This document shows, piece by piece, positions 1 to 12,544 of a stretch of DNA of 64,000 nt (positions are counted from its first letter, which is position 1; each line of letters starts with the position of its first letter). The translations under genes and the position numbers were made by a program. The notes beneath the pieces are model-generated. The model did no database searches and had not been told where the DNA came from. It saw only the letters and a program-made list of their open reading frames with translations. Origin of the DNA: Zanthoxylum bungeanum (lineage: Eukaryota; Streptophyta; Magnoliopsida; Sapindales; Rutaceae); contig SKCR01051203.1 in the NCBI GenBank assembly GCA_019454045.1, positions 124,001 to 188,000 on the forward strand, written 5' to 3'.

Positions 1-1136
1 ATTATAAGCATAGTAAACATTTAATGAATGATGAATTGATGATATGTTAAATGAAATGGTAAGAAGATAACTTAGATAAGTTACCTGAGCTTAAGATAGT
101 AGAGTAAAAAGAAAGATGAGAAGTTAAGAAAATAAAAAGGTGTTATGCTTGTGTGTGAGCAATGTAGTATAATGTACTATGACTGTTATGCATATGAGAT
201 CTTAAATGTGTTGTGAATTAAAATGGTTCTATTGCGAATTAAAAACAAAAATTAAAATATATAAGAGCTTGTGTATAGGGTTTTAATAACCAATATATGA
301 TTAATGAGAAGATGATATATGTCGTACATGTGATGGTATAGATTATATAAGAATGATATATGATTGCAAGATTTGGATATTGTGAAAAGTTCATGATTGA
401 TATACATATGATTACAGTGATTGCAAAAGAGTAAGGTAGGAAGCATGTCACAAGAAAATAGAAAGAGATATGGGTGTGGATGTTCACATAAGAGGAATAT
501 AAGAAATGGAATGTTTGCCAATCGATTAGGAAATAGACAGAACAAACAGTTGGTAATTTAGAGAATGTGTGAATTACTTAGAAATCCCAGGAGTAAGATG
601 TAAACTGGAACTCAAAACTTGCATGTGTATGTTGCTCAAGGTAGGAGAATAGTTACTTACTGAGTCTTATGACTCACTATACTACAGTGTTTAAGTTTTG
701 CAGGTTGGTGACCCGATCGGTCGAACACAGACATTAGAGCTTGAGGAGTTGAATAGCAGCGTTGCAGTCAGCCAGTCACCAGGTCTTGGGGGAATTAAAG
801 AGTCTAGTAGTTTATGTTTTAGTTTGTATAAGTTGTAACGTGCAGAGCACGAGTTTATTTTAGAAAAGTTTTTGTATATACGTATTTTCGGGCACGGAGC
901 CCTGGTTGTATTATGTCTGCATCGTATATTAGTTGGGCCCTTAGATTGCATTAATGTTGAGATACCGGCCTGGGGCCGAGATTTTATTTTCATGTTGTAA
1001 ATGGATGCTGGCTATAGGCCAGGTTGCATGATGTTACGAATACATCATGCCAAAAATTTTCTAGAATCAGAGGCTTCTGGAGATGGGTTTAGCCTGTCTC
1101 CTGCCGGTAACATTGCTGCTAAGGTGGGATGTTACA
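1..1136 (+). mobile_element. 3' portion of a Gypsy-type LTR, cut by the window start
   Basis: No credible ORF is present. The stretch ends in TGTTACA, which looks like an LTR terminus, and abuts element D directly. Around 650-690 it has a run resembling the 'TTACTTACTGAG...GACTCAC' region I associate with LTRs of Tekay/Del-like chromoviruses. That attribution is from memory of the family, so lineage and plus orientation are tentative. The 5' end of the LTR lies outside the window and no primer-binding site follows, so the rest of the element was removed or displaced by element D. Confidence 0.4.
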
Positions 1137-3642
1137 GTAGGCTGCCCGAACAGTGACCAGTTCACTGTTTGGGCTGCCATTACCCGGTAACGCCGTTTTT
1201 TTTTTCTATTTTCGCGTATTTTCACTCCGAAACAATTTCCGATAAATATTTTTCTTGAGCAATTAAAATAAACTAATTTATTCTAATTAGTCAATTAATA
1301 AAAACTGAATTTTTATCTGAAAAATCAGATTTATCATTAATTGCTATGAGATCCGAAAGTTTTGCAATTTAATCATTTTGGTCCTTAAATATTTAAATGC
1401 ATACTTAATTGATTCCAAATCAATCCCAAAATAATTTTTACGATTTACAACTCAAATCCAAAAACTTTCCAGAATTTCAGAAAATGCCCCGAATTTTTCA
1501 GAATTTACAAAACAGCCCATAACTTTTATTAATTATAATTTGGCCCAATTTGTTCAAAACACATCAAGATCAAATCCAATCAATCCAAAATTTGACATAC
1601 ATCAAATATACATCAAATTATAATATATATATATGAAAAGCCCCAAAATTTGAGTGGGTTAAGAACCCTAATTTCACAAATTACTCAAATTGGGCAATTT
1701 ACATTAAATTGATAAAATTCAATACTTTAATCTTCAAATTACCACATCAATTAAATCTCACCATCATGAAATTAATCAAGAACAATTTTAGGCTAATTAT
1801 GAATGGCTAATCAACTCTAAAATGACAACTTTAATTTTCTAATTAATTTATTAAGCTTAATTACACTAATAAGCTTTATAAATCAATTATACATGCTAAT
1901 TACATCCAACAAGCTTTAAACAAATTTAATTACAAACTCAAAAAGTAGAGACATAATCTTAACAACACAATTTGAAGTTAAGAATATTTGAAACAATTTT
2001 CATGTCGAAGGAAATGAAGAAATACTTACTAATTTTTCAAAAATGCTTAAGCTTTTCCTCTTGTTTTCCTTCAAATGCTCTCCACTCTTCTTTGCAATTT
2101 TTGTTTCAAAAACTCATCACCATGTGCGTGAGTTTTGCTCACTGGAAACTTATTGAAAAACCAAATAACTTTTTTCCTTTTGTTTTCCTTTTACGTAAAT
2201 GCCAATAATTAAAACAATAAAAATAATAATTATTTTAATTTGTTTAAATACCATTAGTCCACATTTTCATTTACTTTAATAAAGCAAATAAATGTGTTCC
2301 AATGGCATTAAGCCATTTACATACTTTAATAAAGCAAAATCATTACATTAAGATATTTGATATATGAATTAATTAATTATTTAACAATTAAATAATTAAA
2401 TAATAAATATAAATATCTCAAATACATATATTAATGATATATGTCAATTATCACAATTTGATATTTAATTAATGTGTATTTAATAATATCAAATATTAAA
2501 TACAAATACACATTAATTCGTGAATGACCGTTAGGTCCCGATTGCATGTATTTTTTGTTTAACCGTTAAACGAGTTATAAATAATCAGTATTATTCATAA
2601 CGGTTGCCCTAGTGCTCTACGAATATATTTCATTAGTGAGACTCTATAGATTCAGGCATATCCGTCACGAAATCTAATTTCGTGTCTATAATTCACCCAC
2701 CCGTAAATTATGATGAACACGGATAAACTCGCTGAATCATACAGGTCGAGGTCACTGCATACGTATAATCCATCCGTCACAGGTATCCGGAATATCACAG
2801 AGATATAAATATAAACGTCAAATCTCTATAGGAATAATCCCGTCGACGTATTTATTAGCAATCTCTAAATAACATTTGGAACTCAATTCCGAAGTATACT
2901 ATGGCCATAGATTTAACAGATTGCTAATCATATTTGGACTACCTATGCTATGTACACAGAACTGACGGATCCTATCTTGATACACACATGATATCATGAG
3001 CATGAGTCCACACCCAACGAACATGCAGAGGTCTGATCTAAATAGATCGGTGACGTGATTGCCATCTAAGTGTGGAGGATAACTCATATATCCACAGTGG
3101 TATCTCAAGTAAAAGAATCACTATGCTACTCTACCCGAGAAGATTCCTATTGACGTTGGTGTACCATCTATTAGGAAATCTTCGGTGAGTCGTTCAGTGT
3201 TTATCAAATAAACACCTACACGTCTATACGAGTCTCCCAAGACTCATGGTTCATTGGGATAAACCATCGGACCAAGTCTGATATACGACATGTACTGGTC
3301 TCAGCGGATTTTACTAACCGACCCGTGTCACTAAATCTTGACCAGGAACTTAATTTAAGGATAAACAACTTATAGTGACACTTCTCAATGTCAATTACAA
3401 GCTATGTTGTAACTTCGCACTACATTGTAAATCCTGAGGTCTTTGTCTAATATATATACATATCACGAAACCGGATTTAGTTTCAATCTAATCAATCTAA
3501 TCGAAATTAGATCGAATACGTATATAAAAGACAAGAGGTGCTACCATTTAAATTAGTAATATTATGGAAAAAGATATTGCTCGTATTCATGAATCGGACA
3601 CAAATACGATCCGGATTGGCTCTCTCAGCACTAACCCTAACA
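1137..3642 (-). repeat. Element D 3' LTR, outer end missing
   Basis: Direct repeat of 7986-10526. The match starts at GTAGGCTGCC (1137 and 7986) and ends at the terminus CCCTAACA on the plus strand. About 298 bp present at 7688-7985 are absent here, so the copy is truncated against the upstream Gypsy LTR. The two copies differ by scattered substitutions and by small indels in AT-rich tracts, in line with an old insertion. The 78-codon ORF at 1972-2208 lies inside this LTR and is not credible. Confidence 0.85.
2467..2518. repeat. 15-bp-arm inverted repeat in D 3' LTR
   Basis: Bases 2467-2481 (AATTAATGTGTATTT) pair perfectly with 2504-2518 around a 22-nt AT-rich spacer. The same structure is kept in the other LTR at 9360-9411. 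Confidence 0.75.
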
Positions 3643-3654
3643 ATTTCTCCCACT
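3643..3654 (-). promoter_or_regulatory. Element D polypurine tract
   Basis: On the minus strand the sequence directly before the 3' LTR is a purine tract containing AGTGGGAGAAAT, the normal plus-strand primer position for an LTR element. It confirms minus orientation. Confidence 0.75.
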
Positions 3655-6600
3655 TGCTCTAGTGCCAATCCATGGTATCATATACACATCCCAATGTGTA
3701 TCACATACTCATGGCCCTCAAGAACTCACCTAGCGCTCAAAAGGTAGGCAACAACAAGTAAGGCCGCTCTGACATATTGAGTTTGTCCAACAAACACAAT
3801 CATTTTCCTTAGCAAACATCATTCATATTTTTGTAGAAACTAAGTTCTACATCAATATGACTCTGATGCCATATCAATATTATGCTTTAGCTACTTAGTT
3901 AACTAAATATTTACAGATCAGATCCAAAATACTATATAGACAACCGCAAACACAACACTGATTACAAACTTCTAATCAACGAGGTAACTTTGCAACTTCA
4001 TAAGTCAATACTTAATAAGTTACAACTAATTCTACTCATACAGTAGAATCATCCGTGACACTTTCACTGCATCTTTTCTGACTGTTTATGACGTAGACTG
4101 TCTAACATCATAACTAGACTCAAAACTAATCTGACCATAATGGTTGCGAACTTTATTCTCCATTAATTGGAAACTCGTTCTTAATATCTCAAAGATGATA
4201 AAGAATATGTTTCAAGACCCATCTTATGGTCTAGAGGATATCAAAATAACTCGTAACAATTACGATTAAATTGATATCTCTATTCATACTTTAATATAAA
4301 ATTCATTATGCCATCATCATATGATTCATAAAATTGACTAGACATTCCAATCAATTTCTCTTTCAACAAAGGAATCATCATTTACGAAAGATGCATATTA
4401 TATACATTAGACACACTAACTGTCAAACAGTTAGTCTCATTGTGTCCTTTATTAGATCATATCTTATGTAAGATTAATAGGAGTATCTCACAAGTCTCTT
4501 ATTTTTATATCTTATACAAAAATTTATATCGAATATAGTAGAGACACCACTCCCACCTTTTTCATGGGGAAAAAGACTCAGGTAAATATTTTACCTCATT
4601 AACATCTCATTATTACCTTAATAATGATAATGTCATTATGATGTAAACACTAGAAAGAAATTTGTACGCTCCCACTAACCCTTCTATCTCATATGTATTC
4701 TCCATGCTTTGATAAAATCAGACAATCTGACAGATATCAAAATTAAAGAACACAAAATTTCCAGAAAGCTCATCCGAGTCTACAATAGGCTCTATAAGCT
4801 AATATACTAAATTATTATCTTAGCATAGTACAAACTCCAGGGCCATTCCAAAACGAACTCTTCAAACTAAGAAATCACAATGGATTTCTTATCTGAAGAA
4901 ACCATTCAGAAACGCCACTTTGTATTCATTAGCTAAAATGTACAATTTAATATCATCATTAGCCAACAGATCTTAAGTTATTCAATCAGTGTGACTAGAG
5001 ATAAGTTTCCTCAGAATTTACAATAGATTACTGAGTATAACTTTTCTCATTGTCATACTACAAAAGTCAAACCTTTTATAAGCTCACTGTGTTTTGCTGC
5101 GTAAACCATTTGCACATTTTATGAATGATTCATAATAAAAGCTCAATCAAGTTCCAAACTTGATTGTAGTAAGCTATGAACAATCTTAGATCTATGGTCT
5201 AATGCTAATTTTCGGATTCTATATCATATATCGCTCTCACTATAAGTTATAGGATAATTTTCTTCGATAAGAGAACAACAGAACCATTAAGTATCAAATA
5301 CTTTGCGAATGATTCTGACATCATATAGCACTTATATGGAAGTAATAAAAGGGTATTTTCATCTTATTAATTATGTAGTTCCATTTATAGTTTATCACCG
5401 TATTTGACTTCAATAAGTCAAGTCTTTTCTACAATAGTCAATATCCAATGTTACACACTAAGTAATAAACAATTTTATTACTCGAGATCGTAGAAAAGAT
5501 ATTATATCAAATAGAATGCAATATTCTATTAAATAAAATAAATGATAAACTTCTACTCGTACCTCAGAGGCACAAGTAATATCAATTATATAACAATGTA
5601 CAAAAAATAGATTCAAATCTCAAATATTTCAAGATTCAAATTTTCTACTTATACACATCATATACGTAACTGTATAAACTAATGAAACATTAATTAAAAT
5701 GATGAATTAGTGTTACTAGAGCATAACCCCAAGAGTATTGAAATTAATTCGGTAACTCTCAATATCAAACGAATCAAATCACATAAGATTCGATTTCTTC
5801 CACTAACCAATTCCATCAATATGGAATCGTGGAAGAATAATATTGTTTAAGAATCATATTCATTGAATAACCTTAGAACTAATTGCCTTAAATTCATATG
5901 TTTGATCATATCAAACATCTTTGAATAATTCAAAGACTAACGGTGAATTTTAAAGATACCGTTTTCAAAACTTCAGATGGAATATCTTTGAACCAGTCAA
6001 AATATTCTATCCGCGTTTCATCAGAAACACGTAACTAAGTCGTGACGATTCATTGACTAAGTTATGAAGTAAAGAAAACTACCTTAAGCAATTACAATTT
6101 ATTAAAGTATATACATCTAATGTATAGATTTAATAAATTTCCCGGTCCAATGACAATCATTGGTTAAATGAGATTTAGTCACCTTCCCGAATACAATATT
6201 CGTTAAATGGATAAGGATATGTGGTGTGATCTCATATCAGATCATCCTTTACTATATGGAATAAACATCCAATACTTAAGTGATAAAATCTCATAAAATA
6301 ATGTTCTAAGTTATTTACTTAACCAAATATTTTTCTTAATGTTTATCTATATGTTAATGAAACTACTAGTCATTTTTTTTTAATATGTAACAACTGTTTA
6401 CAAAGAATAAGTAACTATCAAATAGTCGCAAGTTTTGATATCAAAGATTGAAACAATCATTCAACAATATTTTAAATAACTAGACGGGAGATCTGATATC
6501 TAATATCTATAGTTGTCGTATTATGAAAATCAATATTTTCTATACATAACTATACGCTTCTTCTTTCTTTAGCTTTATTATTTACTTTCAAATTATTTAC

Positions 6601-6864
6601 AACATTTGCAAATAATCAAAAAACAAATAGTGTTTGACACATGACCTCTAAATGTCACTAAAGTCAAGAAACGTCATTATTAGATAAACAAATACCTAAT
6701 GGGGTTTTCTTAATGCCAGTGAAGATTCTCGAGACATGAACCAATTCATGTCAATCTTTACTGCATAAGAAACTATTATGTCTAGAAGGATTATATCATT
6801 ATTTATTCTAATCTAGAACCTATTCTAGAAATCTGTAACCATAATTGAAATCAGAAAACATATA

Positions 6865-6960
6865 TAATATGCATGCAGTGGATAAAAGTTTAATTCTTTC
6901 AAACTAATAGAATAATATGCATGCAGTGGATAAAAGTTTAATTCTATCAAACTAATAGAA
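6865..6960. repeat. 48-bp tandem duplication in element D
   Basis: Two head-to-tail copies (6865-6912 and 6913-6960) around GCATGCAGTGGATAAAAG, differing at one visible position. Element E has the segment once (near 12950), so the duplication is specific to D. Confidence 0.85.
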
Positions 6961-7140
6961 TAAGGAACATCATTAGCGACAATTTACAAAATATTACACA
7001 CCACATAAGTTAAGGATTTTTAACCTAGCAGTGCCTCCCACTACTTTACGTAATACCGTAATCCCCAACGGAAATGATAATTCAATAATTAAATTGAATT
7101 CCATAATGGGAAGTGGACCCCATGGATATATTTCGACTCA

Positions 7141-7340
7141 CAGCTTTGGCACGTTCTCACCTACGTATATTCATTAGGTAGACAATTCATTGTCAATCAA
7201 ACTCACTGTGACTCCTGGGTTCGGTCCTGATCTTTTCTCATTATGGCAGCTTTGGCACGTTCACAAGGAGGCGTATCAAGGTTAAACTTGTCAATGACAA
7301 ACTCAACCTACCGATGTAGTCCTGACAGCTTTGGCACGTT
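7141..7340 (-). repeat. Three spaced leader repeats (AACGTGCCAAAGCTG)
   Basis: The plus strand shows CAGCTTTGGCACGTT at 7141-7155, 7247-7261 and 7326-7340. In element sense these are AACGTGCCAAAGCTG, lying 330-545 nt downstream of the PBS. A degraded fourth copy may sit at 7424-7440. Element E has the corresponding three copies. Confidence 0.85.
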
Positions 7341-7671
7341 TAAGATTTCCACTTTCACTTGAATTTGTCTCTTATCATATAAGTTCTATCGGCGCAAATG
7401 AACTACCTTCAACTATAACTACACAGCTTTTAAACGTTACAGCCATATCATCATGAAAATATTTACATCCGTATTGACAAGGCGGACGAAGAAACAAGTA
7501 TTCCTAATACTAGTCACTTTCTTAAAACCTTATTTAAACGGGGATTTTCAAACAAAATATGTTTATACTTTATTTAATCAAATTAAATAAACACATGCAT
7601 GTGTTAAGTAATGATTAAATTAAACATTGAATTTTAAGGGCTAATCATATCGGACGTTCAGGATCAGACTC

Positions 7672-7683
7672 GCTCTGATACCA
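7672..7683 (-). promoter_or_regulatory. Element D primer-binding site (tRNA-iMet type)
   Basis: The minus strand reads TGGTATCAGAGC, four bases inside the LTR end. This is the usual Copia minus-strand primer site, complementary to the 3' end of initiator tRNA-Met. All 12 bases are preserved although the coding region is destroyed. Confidence 0.9.
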
Positions 7684-7687
7684 TTTT

Positions 7688-8462
7688 TGTTGGGGTCAAA
7701 TCAGGGAGGCGCAGCGGAAGAAGCGATGTTTTGGGCGAAATGGTAGTTTAAAATTTTTAAACTTACAAATAAATTATTAATATCAAATATTAATAATTCA
7801 TTCATATTTCACCTAAACATATTTATTCGATATCATATAACGATATAAATACTGTTGAAACACCGCAAAATTTTTACGAAAACGTTTTTTTCCGCAAAAT
7901 AGCATAAAACGTGTTTCCGGCCGAATCTACCAACCAATACTCATGGGGACTGCCCAGGTCAGCCCCTAAAACATTTGGACAGTACGTAGGCTGCCCGAAC
8001 AGTGACCAGTTCACTGTTTGGGCTGTCGTTACCCGATAACGCCGTTTTTTACCATTTTCGCGTATTTTCACTCCGAAACAATTTTCGATAAATATTTTTC
8101 TTGAACAATTAAAATAAACTAATTTATTCTAATTACTCAATTAATAAAAACTGAATTTTTATCTGAAAAATCAAATTTATCATTAATTGCTATGAGACCC
8201 GAAAGTTTTGCAATTTAATCATTTTGGTCCTTAAATATTTAAATACATATTTAATTGATTCCAAATCAATCCCAAAATAATTTTTACAATTTGCAACTCA
8301 AATCCAAAAACTTTCCAGAATTTCAGAAAATGCCCAGAATTTTTCAGAATTTACGAAACAGCCCATAACTTTTATTAATTATAATTTGGCCCAATTTGTT
8401 CAAAACACATCAAGATCAAATCCAATCAATCCAAAATTTGACATACATCAAATATACACCAA

Positions 8463-8494
<32 letters not shown>

Positions 8495-10526
8495 GAAAAG
8501 CCCCAAAATTTGAGTGGGTTAAGAACCCTAATTTCACAAATTACTCAAATTGGGCAATTTATATTAAATTGATAAAATTCAATACTTTAATCTTCAAATT
8601 ACCACACCAATTAAATCTCACCATCATGAAATCAATCAATAACAATTCTAGGCTAATTATGAATGGCTAATCAACTCTAGAATGACAACTTTAATTTTCT
8701 AATTAATTTATTAAGCTTAATTACACTAATAAGCTTTATAAATCAATTATACTTGCTAATTACATCCAACAAGCTTTAAACAAATTTAATTACAAACTCA
8801 AAGAGTAGAGACATAATCTTAACAACACAATTTGAAGTTAAGAATATTTGAAACAATTTTCATGTTGAAGGAAATAAAGAAATACTTACTAATTTTTCAA
8901 AAATGCTTAAGCTTTTCATTTTGTTTTCCTTCAAATGCTCTCCACTCTTTTTTGCTAGTTTTGTTTCAAAAACTCATCACCATGTGCGTGAGTTTTGCTC
9001 ACTAGAAACTTATTGAAAAACCAAACAACTTTTTGCCTTTTGTTTTCCTTTTACGTAAATGCCAATAATTAAAACAAATAAAAATAACAGTTGTTTTAAT
9101 TTGTTTAAATACCATTAGTCCACCTTTTCATTTACTTTAATAAAACAAATAAATGTGTTCCAATGGCATTAAGCCATTTACAAACTTTAATAAAGCAAAT
9201 CATTACATTAAGATATTTGATATATTAATTAATTAATTATTTAACAATTAAATAATTAAATAATAAATATAAATATCTCAAGTATATGTATTATATTTAC
9301 AATAAATATCTCAAATACATATATTAATGATATATGCCAATTATCACAATTTGATATTTAATTAATGTGTATTTAATAATATCAAATATTAAATACAAAT
9401 ACACATTAATTCGGGAATGACCGTTAGGTCCCGATTGCATGTATTTTTCGTTTAACCGTTAAACGAGTTATAAATAATCAGTATTATTCATAACAGTTGC
9501 CCTAGTGCTCTACGGGTATATTTCATTAGTGAGACTCTAGATTCAGGCATATCCGTCACGAAATCTAATTTCGTGTCTATAATTCACCCACTAGTAAATT
9601 ATGACGAACACGGATAAACTCGCTGAATCATACAGGTCGAGGTCACTGCATACGTATAATCCCTCCGTCACAGGTATCCGGATTATCCCAGAGATATAAA
9701 TATAAACGTCAAATCTATATAGGAATAATCTCGTCGACGTATTTATTAGCAATCTCTAAATAACATTCGGAACTCACTTCCGAAGTATACTATGACCATA
9801 GATTTAACAGATTGCTAATCATATTTGGACTACCTATGCTCTGTATACAGAACTGACGGATCCTATCTTGATACACACAGGATATCATGAGCATGAGTCC
9901 ACACAAAATGAACAGGCGGAGGTCTGATCTAAATAGATCGGTGATGTGACTGCCATCTAAGTGTGGAGGATAACTCATATATCCACAGTGGTATCTCAAG
10001 TCAAAGAATCACTATGCTACTCAACCCGAGAATATTCCTATTGACGTTGGTGTACCATCTATTAGGAAATCTTCGGTGAGTCGTTAAGTGTTTATCAAAT
10101 AAACACATACACGTCTATACGAGTCTCCCAAGACTCATGGTTCATTGAGATAAACCATCGGACCAAGTCTGATATACGACATGTACTGGTCTCAGCGGAT
10201 TATACTAACCGACCCGTGTCTGTAAATCTTGATCAGGAACTTAATTTAAGGATATACAACTTAGTGACACTTCTCAATGTCAATTACAAGCAATGTTGTA
10301 ACTTCGCACTATGTTGTAAATCCTGAGGTCTTTGTCTAATATATATTTATACATATCACTAAACCAGATTTAGTTTCAATCTAATAGAAATTAGATCGAA
10401 TACGTATATAAAAGACAAGAGGTGCTACCATTTAAATTAGTAATATTATGGAAAAAGATATTGCTCGTATTCATGAATCGGACACAAATACGATCCGCAT
10501 TGGCTCTCTAAGCACCAACCCTAACA
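7688..10526 (-). repeat. Element D 5' LTR, full length (2839 bp)
   Basis: Plus-strand ends are TGTTGGGG (7688) and CCCTAACA (10526), forming the short terminal inverted repeat. The LTR is unusually long for Copia. It includes an (AT)n tract near 8467-8494 that is longer than in the left copy, and a small duplication near 9278-9320 that the left copy lacks. Confidence 0.85.
9360..9411. repeat. 15-bp-arm inverted repeat in D 5' LTR
   Basis: Arms 9360-9374 and 9397-9411 match those at 2467-2518 in the other LTR, including the 22-nt spacer. Confidence 0.75.
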
Positions 10527-10539
10527 ATTATTTATCCAT

Positions 10540-10905
10540 AAACCAACCATATAGGCGGTAATCATCTTTCACCTAAAGACCGACCTATAAGCGGTGTCAC
10601 ATTATGTTACATAATTAAAACCAGCCATTAAGGCGATATCAACTTTTAATCCATATTATTAAATTACAATTTCCATATTATAAATTAAGTGAGATTAATC
10701 TACCTTTTACTATTTCTAATTTAGAAATCTCCCTTATTATAATGTATAAATTTTGTGTGATAATTACCAACCGACCAATATGGCGGTATCCTGATTAAGT
10801 CAAATTTATAATTAATTACCAACCGACCAATATGGCGGTATCCAATTTAGTCAGGTTAAAATCAATTTAATTAAGTCCAACCGACCATAAGGCGGTATCC
10901 AATTA
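10540..10905 (-). repeat. Spaced repeats of the CCGCC/GGTCGGTTGG motif in L
   Basis: Clear copies on the plus strand are CCAACCGACCAATATGGCGG near 10767 and 10818 and a shorter one near 10878, about 50-60 bp apart. Weaker relatives are near 10540-10640. The K element has two copies near 63760 and 63820. Confidence 0.8.
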
Positions 10906-11198
10906 AGTCAGGTTTTAGATAATTTAAATATTATAATTGAGGGAGTTTAATCTAAATTAGAATAGTAAAAAGCTTCACCCTACCCCAACAATAAATTAAC
11001 TACTGAACATAAAAGAAATAAAAATAAAATAAAATAAAACTATTACTGAAAGTAAAAGTGCATAATTAAAAGTACAGAAAGTAAATAAATAAATAAAAAT
11101 GCTTAATTTAAAATTACAAAAACTTAAACAAACAAGATGCAATCCTTAAATCCCTTAAAGAAACCTAAGGAATGCATGATTTGAATTCTGAAATCGAG

Positions 11199-11449
11199 CT
11201 GAATTTATAGGCACCAATAGGCCTTGCGTGTCGCGATGCGCACAACCTTGCACATCACGACGCGTCGTTGATTGCGGCGTAAAATCCGGATCTGCTAACA
11301 CGTGTCCTGGCGACGCTAGCAGTTGAATGATTGTGCTGACGTGGCAATGTCGATTATCGGCAGCATATGATAGTGACACGTGTCCGGCATATTTTAGCAG
11401 CCTCCGGCGCTCGTTAGCGGTCGCGACGTAGAAGGCTTGCGCGTCGCGA
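11199..11449 (-). promoter_or_regulatory. L LTR promoter: TATA box, two G-boxes, paired TCGCGA sites
   Basis: Minus-strand TATAAATTC lies at about 11201-11209. Upstream of it, in element sense, are a TCACGA/TCGCGA pair (11255-11260 and 11231-11236), G-boxes CACGTG at 11299-11304 and 11377-11382, and a second TCGCGA pair (11421-11426 and 11444-11449). The order matches K. G-boxes are known bZIP/bHLH binding sites in plants; use here is inference. Confidence 0.65.
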
Positions 11450-11641
11450 TGCTCAAAATGATGATTTTGCCCTTTTGTCCGTTTTCTGCTGTTTTGACCC
11501 TGATTTGATTCCAGAGAGTCCTGAAACTTTATTTATCTATAAAATAACATAAAAAACATCAAAATATTCACAAAACTCGAGAAACTATACAAAATATTTG
11601 GCCAAAGGAGTGGAAAATAGCGATATAATTACCACTCATCA

Positions 11642-12087
11642 ATGTGTTTTGGGTGTTGGAACAATTGCCGAAAATTGCTTCGGAGTTGAAATATGCGAAA
11701 ACGGTGAAAAACGACATTACCGAGTGACTTTTGAGCCAACCGGGTGACGACTGCCCAAACAGTGAATTTGTCACTGTTCGGGCAGTCCATGAGCTATCCT
11801 AATACTATTGGGGCTGACCTGGGTAGCCCTCATGTGTATTGGGTGGTTGGTTCGGTCAAAAATACGTTTTATGCCATTTTACGGAAATACATTTTCGTAA
11901 ACGTATCGCGATGTTTCTTAACTATTTATGTCGTTATTTGATATCGAATAAATATGTTTAGGTGAAATATGAATGAATTATTCATATTGGATATTGAATA
12001 ATTTATTCGGTAATTTAAAAAGTTTTTTAAAATTATGATTTTACCCGAACCGCGAGCTTCCGCTGCGCTCGTGCCAAAACCCCAACA
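11642..12087 (+). repeat. Element E 5' LTR, 3' portion only
   Basis: Similar to the reverse complement of the first part of the D LTR, including the inverted pair around CCCAAACAGTGAATTTGTC and the terminus CCCCAACA. The outer part of the LTR is missing against L. No 3' LTR of E remains in the window. Confidence 0.8.
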
Positions 12088-12091
12088 AAAA

Positions 12092-12103
12092 TGGTATCAG
12101 AGC
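12092..12103 (+). promoter_or_regulatory. Element E primer-binding site
   Basis: TGGTATCAGAGC, 4 bases after the LTR end, identical to the site in D and complementary to initiator tRNA-Met. Confidence 0.9.
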
Positions 12104-12544
12104 AGGTCTGATCCTTCATCCATTATATTTGTCATGCTTGATATATGATATATAATCCAATTTTGATGTTTACATATGCATTTAATTTAGATATTTCTTG
12201 ACTTTCCGATTCTATGCTAACGGGAAACGAATGGAAATTTAATCGTTAAGTTAAGTTATGTTTTCTAAGGTAGAATTGAATTGTTTAGAATTTGATTTAG
12301 ATTATATTCTTCATTTGATGTAGAGCAAAGCTTTCTTGAGGAATATCCCCGCTTAAATAAGGCATTAAAGTGACATGTATTGGATGTATGTTTCTTGGTC
12401 CGTCTTGTCAATAAGATTTATGGGTATCTTTCTATGGCTACATCCGATAAAGTTTCAAAGCAGTGAAGGTGTAGTTGATAGAATTTTATCCATGCCGGAT
12501 GTATATTTGATACTAGACAAATTCAAGTGAAAGTGAAAATCCTA

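Larger units (their letters stand above)
3655..7671 (-). pseudogene. Element D internal region, eroded gag-pol
   Basis: About 4 kb between PPT and PBS with no ORF above 100 codons on the coding strand. The minus strand from about 4690 down to 4450 reads, across frame breaks, like the segment around the Copia reverse-transcriptase YVDD box: an SGS-like start, an aspartate-rich stretch after it, then a remnant of the KDLGEA region. The aligned stretch of element E (50680-50880) shows the same decayed pattern. No gag zinc knuckle or protease motif could be recognised. I regard it as a very old pol remnant, though a non-autonomous derivative is possible. Confidence 0.5.
1137..10526 (-). mobile_element. 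Element D: old Ty1/Copia-type retrotransposon, minus strand
   Basis: Two long direct repeats (1137-3642 and 7688-10526) enclose about 4 kb of internal sequence. Read on the minus strand, the right LTR begins TGTTAGGG and ends CCCCAACA. A primer-binding site matching the 3' end of initiator tRNA-Met follows at 7672-7683, and a purine tract precedes the left LTR at 3643-3654. The left LTR lacks its outer ~300 bp, so the target duplication on that side is gone. No long ORF survives. Faint reverse-transcriptase similarity near 4500-4700 supports the Copia assignment. It shares LTR, leader and internal sequence with element E. Confidence 0.85.
10527..11641 (-). mobile_element. L: LTR (possibly with leader) of an Athila/Tat-like family, minus strand
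   Basis: Read on the minus strand it starts TGATGAGTGG at 11641 and parallels the K LTR (62644 onward). Both have the same first ~90 bp, paired TCGCGA palindromes, CACGTG boxes, a TATA box followed by CAGCTCG, and then spaced copies of a CCGCC...GGTCGG motif. It stops exactly at the end of element D, and its outer end abuts the truncated LTR of element E. Because the K LTR runs off the window I cannot say where the L LTR ends and whether leader sequence is included. No coding sequence is present. Confidence 0.75.

Noticed and set aside
239..993. Minus-strand ORFs of 82-100 codons
   Set aside because: Low-complexity AT-rich LTR sequence, no recognisable motif, overlapping frames.
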